From JAJCYX01 sp965243825 (GTDB lineage Bacteria; Chloroflexota; Dehalococcoidia; Lucifugimonadales; Lucifugimonadaceae), in NCBI GenBank assembly GCA_965243825.1, contig CBDEVT010000001.1, forward strand, positions 2,480,001 to 2,544,000: a stretch of DNA of 64,000 nt, given 5' to 3'. A program made the translations under genes and the position numbers. Within the stretch, counting starts at the first letter, position 1. Each line of letters opens with the position of its first letter. Below the pieces are notes generated by a model. That model was given only the letters and a program-made list of their open reading frames with translations, did no database searches and was not told the origin of the DNA. Below are positions 62,239-64,000 of this stretch, piece after piece.

Positions 62239-63552
62239 ATGACAACAGACGCGAAACAACGCCCCAACATTCTGCTCATCATGTCGGATGATCTCGGCTA
62301 TGAGGCAATCGGATGCAATGGAGGGACCTCCTACGCCACTCCTCGGCTGGACAGCCTTGCCGAAAACGGTATGAGGTTCGAAAACGCACATGTGATGCCG
62401 CTGTGCACCCCAACGCGTGTTTCACTTATGACTGGAAAATACAACTTCCGTAACTACATTGGTTTCGGCCTGATTGCCCCGGACGAGATTACGTTCGGTC
62501 ATCTTTTTTCAGACGCCGGGTACAAGACCTGCATCTCCGGCAAGTGGCAGCTCTACTCTTATTCGCCACCTGACGAGATGGCGGAACTGCGAAACAGAGG
62601 TCAGCAGATCGAAGACTCGGGCTTCGATGAGTTCTGTGTTTGGCACCCCCACCAGACTGAGGAAAAGGGCTCTCGGTACAAGGACCCCATCATCTATGAG
62701 AATGGGGAGTTCCTGGAAGACACCAATGGGAAGTACGGCGACGACATCTTCTCTGACTACATCATGGATTTCACTGAGCGCAACCAGAATGAGCCATGGT
62801 TCGTCTACTGGCCAATGGCTCTGACACACAGACCTCTCGAGCCCACGCCCGACTCACCAGAGTTCGATGAATTCGAGCCGCCTTCAAACAAGACTCTCGG
62901 GGGGCGAACCTGGGATGAACTGGAAAACTGGCCGGATGACGCGAAGTACTACAAGGACATGGTGGAGTACCACGACAAGCTGATCGGTAAGGTCGTTGAT
63001 CACCTTGAGAAGACCGGTCAGCGGGAAAACACTCTCATCATCTATCTCGGTGATAACGGTTCACCTACTGAGGTCTGCTCGATAGTGCACGATCACACCG
63101 AGGTTTGTGGAGGGAAAGGACTCACCAAAGACCGTGGCACCCACGTCCCGTTGATCTGCAACTGGCCCGGAACTGTAAAGCCCGGTGTGGTCCAGACAGA
63201 TCTCATTGATAACTGTGACCATTTGCCGACGATCATGGAGGCGGCTGGCGTACCCGTGCCTGAGGGCTACGTGATCGATGGCCGCTCATTCTTGCCCCAA
63301 CTCAAGGGCGAGGAGGGCAGTCCGCACGACTGGCTATTCTTCCACTTCGAGCCGATGAACGGTCGGCACGGGGTGTTCAAACCTGCTCAACGATTCATCC
63401 GTGACCATCAATGGAAGCTTTACGAAGACGGTCGCCTGTTTGACTTGACCTCCGATCCTGACGAGGAAGTCGCAATCTTTGATGAAGCGGATACAGAAAA
63501 TTCCGGAGCGGCGCGCTCGAGGTTGGAGCCCATCTTCGCTCAGATGGTGTAG
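62239..63552 (+). CDS. Type I sulfatase (arylsulfatase-like)
   Basis: 437 aa from the ATG at 62239, with GAGAAG upstream. RPNILLIMSDDLGYEAIGCN gives two metal Asp residues. MPLCTPTRVSLMTGKYNFRN is the C-T-P-T-R motif, with Cys as the formylglycine site. YLGDNGSPTEVCSI and GGKGLTKDRGTHVPLICNWP carry the further metal and Lys/His sites. No signal peptide is seen, so it is predicted cytoplasmic. It is shorter than the sulfatase at 2879 and has a different active-site core, so the two likely act on different sulfate esters. It is followed by a small membrane protein, 27 bp on. Confidence 0.92.
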   Translation: MTTDAKQRPNILLIMSDDLGYEAIGCNGGTSYATPRLDSLAENGMRFENAHVMPLCTPTRVSLMTGKYNFRNYIGFGLIAPDEITFGHLFSDAGYKTCISGKWQLYSYSPPDEMAELRNRGQQIEDSGFDEFCVWHPHQTEEKGSRYKDPIIYENGEFLEDTNGKYGDDIFSDYIMDFTERNQNEPWFVYWPMALTHRPLEPTPDSPEFDEFEPPSNKTLGGRTWDELENWPDDAKYYKDMVEYHDKLIGKVVDHLEKTGQRENTLIIYLGDNGSPTEVCSIVHDHTEVCGGKGLTKDRGTHVPLICNWPGTVKPGVVQTDLIDNCDHLPTIMEAAGVPVPEGYVIDGRSFLPQLKGEEGSPHDWLFFHFEPMNGRHGVFKPAQRFIRDHQWKLYEDGRLFDLTSDPDEEVAIFDEADTENSGAARSRLEPIFAQMV

Positions 63553-63579
63553 TGACGCATAGGTAAGTGAGGGAATCTC

Positions 63580-63942
63580 TTGAGCAGTGATAGATCTACG
63601 GCTCAGAAAATCGTCAGCGCGTGTACTGCACCTGTAGAAGACCTGTTTTTCGAGTCAGTAGTGATCATCGCCGGAATCATCGGTGTAGTTGTGTTTGGAA
63701 TCGTCTCCGGCACAATCGATGAGTTCTACACAGACGTCATTGACCTGACTTCAGATGGAGTTCCGTGGACCGAGATCATGAGGAGCAACCCATGGATCTG
63801 GCCGCTGGGCTCTCTGGTGCTCATTTATCTAGTCGCAATGACTGCGACGATCACGCGTCGATCGCCCCGCACTGCACGGCTATGGCTCTCTACTGTTGCA
63901 CTCGGTTTAGGATTCCTGGGCGGTCACCTTTTCTGGCAGTAA
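63580..63942 (+). CDS. Small membrane protein, unknown
   Basis: 120 aa from a TTG at 63580 with GAGGG ahead. There are three hydrophobic helices: VVIIAGIIGVVVFGIVSGTI, WPLGSLVLIYLVAMTATIT and LWLSTVALGLGFLGGHLFW. The loop between the first two holds DEFYTDVIDLTSDGVPWTEI. No family is recognised. It is probably cotranscribed with the sulfatase. Confidence 0.7.
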   Translation: MSSDRSTAQKIVSACTAPVEDLFFESVVIIAGIIGVVVFGIVSGTIDEFYTDVIDLTSDGVPWTEIMRSNPWIWPLGSLVLIYLVAMTATITRRSPRTARLWLSTVALGLGFLGGHLFWQ

Positions 63943-64000
63943 CGCACAACAGGCTAGGCAGGGAGCGAGTCACGAAGTAGATCGATATTGCCGGGACTCG

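Noticed and set aside
1..64000. CRISPR arrays, insertion sequences, integrases or prophage genes
   Set aside because: No regularly spaced short repeats, transposase or phage-type proteins are present; the only clear long repeat is the domain duplication at 479-1568.

Overview
The window looks like a chromosomal piece of a free-living heterotrophic bacterium of about 50-55% GC. The gene mix suggests a marine Chloroflexota, most likely close to the SAR202 / Dehalococcoidia group. That mix is two mandelate-racemase-type enolases, a luciferase-like flavin monooxygenase, a phytanoyl-CoA-dioxygenase-type oxygenase, two type I sulfatases, a Gfo/Idh/MocA oxidoreductase, a fuconolactonase-like amidohydrolase, a geranylgeranyl-reductase-like enzyme and many envelope lipoproteins. 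The placement is inference: there is no rRNA or other taxonomic marker. I found no tRNA, insertion sequence, prophage or CRISPR array.

Layout. 1-2.8 kb: the 5' part of a secreted repeat protein that runs off the left edge (two near-identical 552-bp units), then an orphan ParA. 2.9-9.1 kb: a leftward block (sulfatase, small glycine-rich membrane protein, AlkD-like protein, MDMPI/DinB-like protein, M20 peptidase, flavin monooxygenase). 9.2-20.6 kb: lipoproteins mixed with an NYN nuclease, an SMP-30-like protein, an amidohydrolase, a DUF3500 protein, IlvD and a frameshifted yaaA. 20.8-25.4 kb: a rightward group of enolase, Gfo/Idh/MocA, lipoprotein and enolase that looks like a sugar-acid catabolic set. 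25.4-28.6 kb: a large lipoprotein joining PKD, Ig-like, beta-propeller and trypsin-like protease modules. 29-40.9 kb: central carbon and redox metabolism (pgi, a DUF2090 aldolase-like gene, a lipid reductase, the pntAA-pntAB-pntB transhydrogenase, tal, rpiB, tkt), with a candidate structured RNA at about 36.6-36.9 kb. 41-64 kb: two MFS transporters, a TIM-barrel protein, Yip1, an RRM protein, a HemL-like aminotransferase, a FIST protein, typA, a phytanoyl-dioxygenase/NHL pair, YyaL, a MarR/VOC divergent pair with clear palindromic operators, two epimerase-like genes, a degenerate nuclease-fold lipoprotein, a second sulfatase and a small membrane protein.

How it works together. The secreted and anchored proteins are probably surface sensors, binders or processing factors. 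The sulfatases, enolases, Gfo/Idh/MocA enzyme, flavin and 2-oxoglutarate oxygenases and lactonase-like hydrolases would dismantle diverse organic acids and sugars taken up from dissolved organic matter. Pgi, Tal, RpiB and Tkt connect sugar phosphates, and transhydrogenase balances NADH and NADPH.

Main points for a second look: the unidentified structured RNA with its own promoter and hairpin terminator (36567-36864, minus strand); the protease fusion lipoprotein; the recently duplicated domain at the left edge; the single-base frameshift in yaaA; the alanine-rich cytoplasmic tail on an MFS protein; and the MarR operators. No complete novel defence or mobile system is evident.
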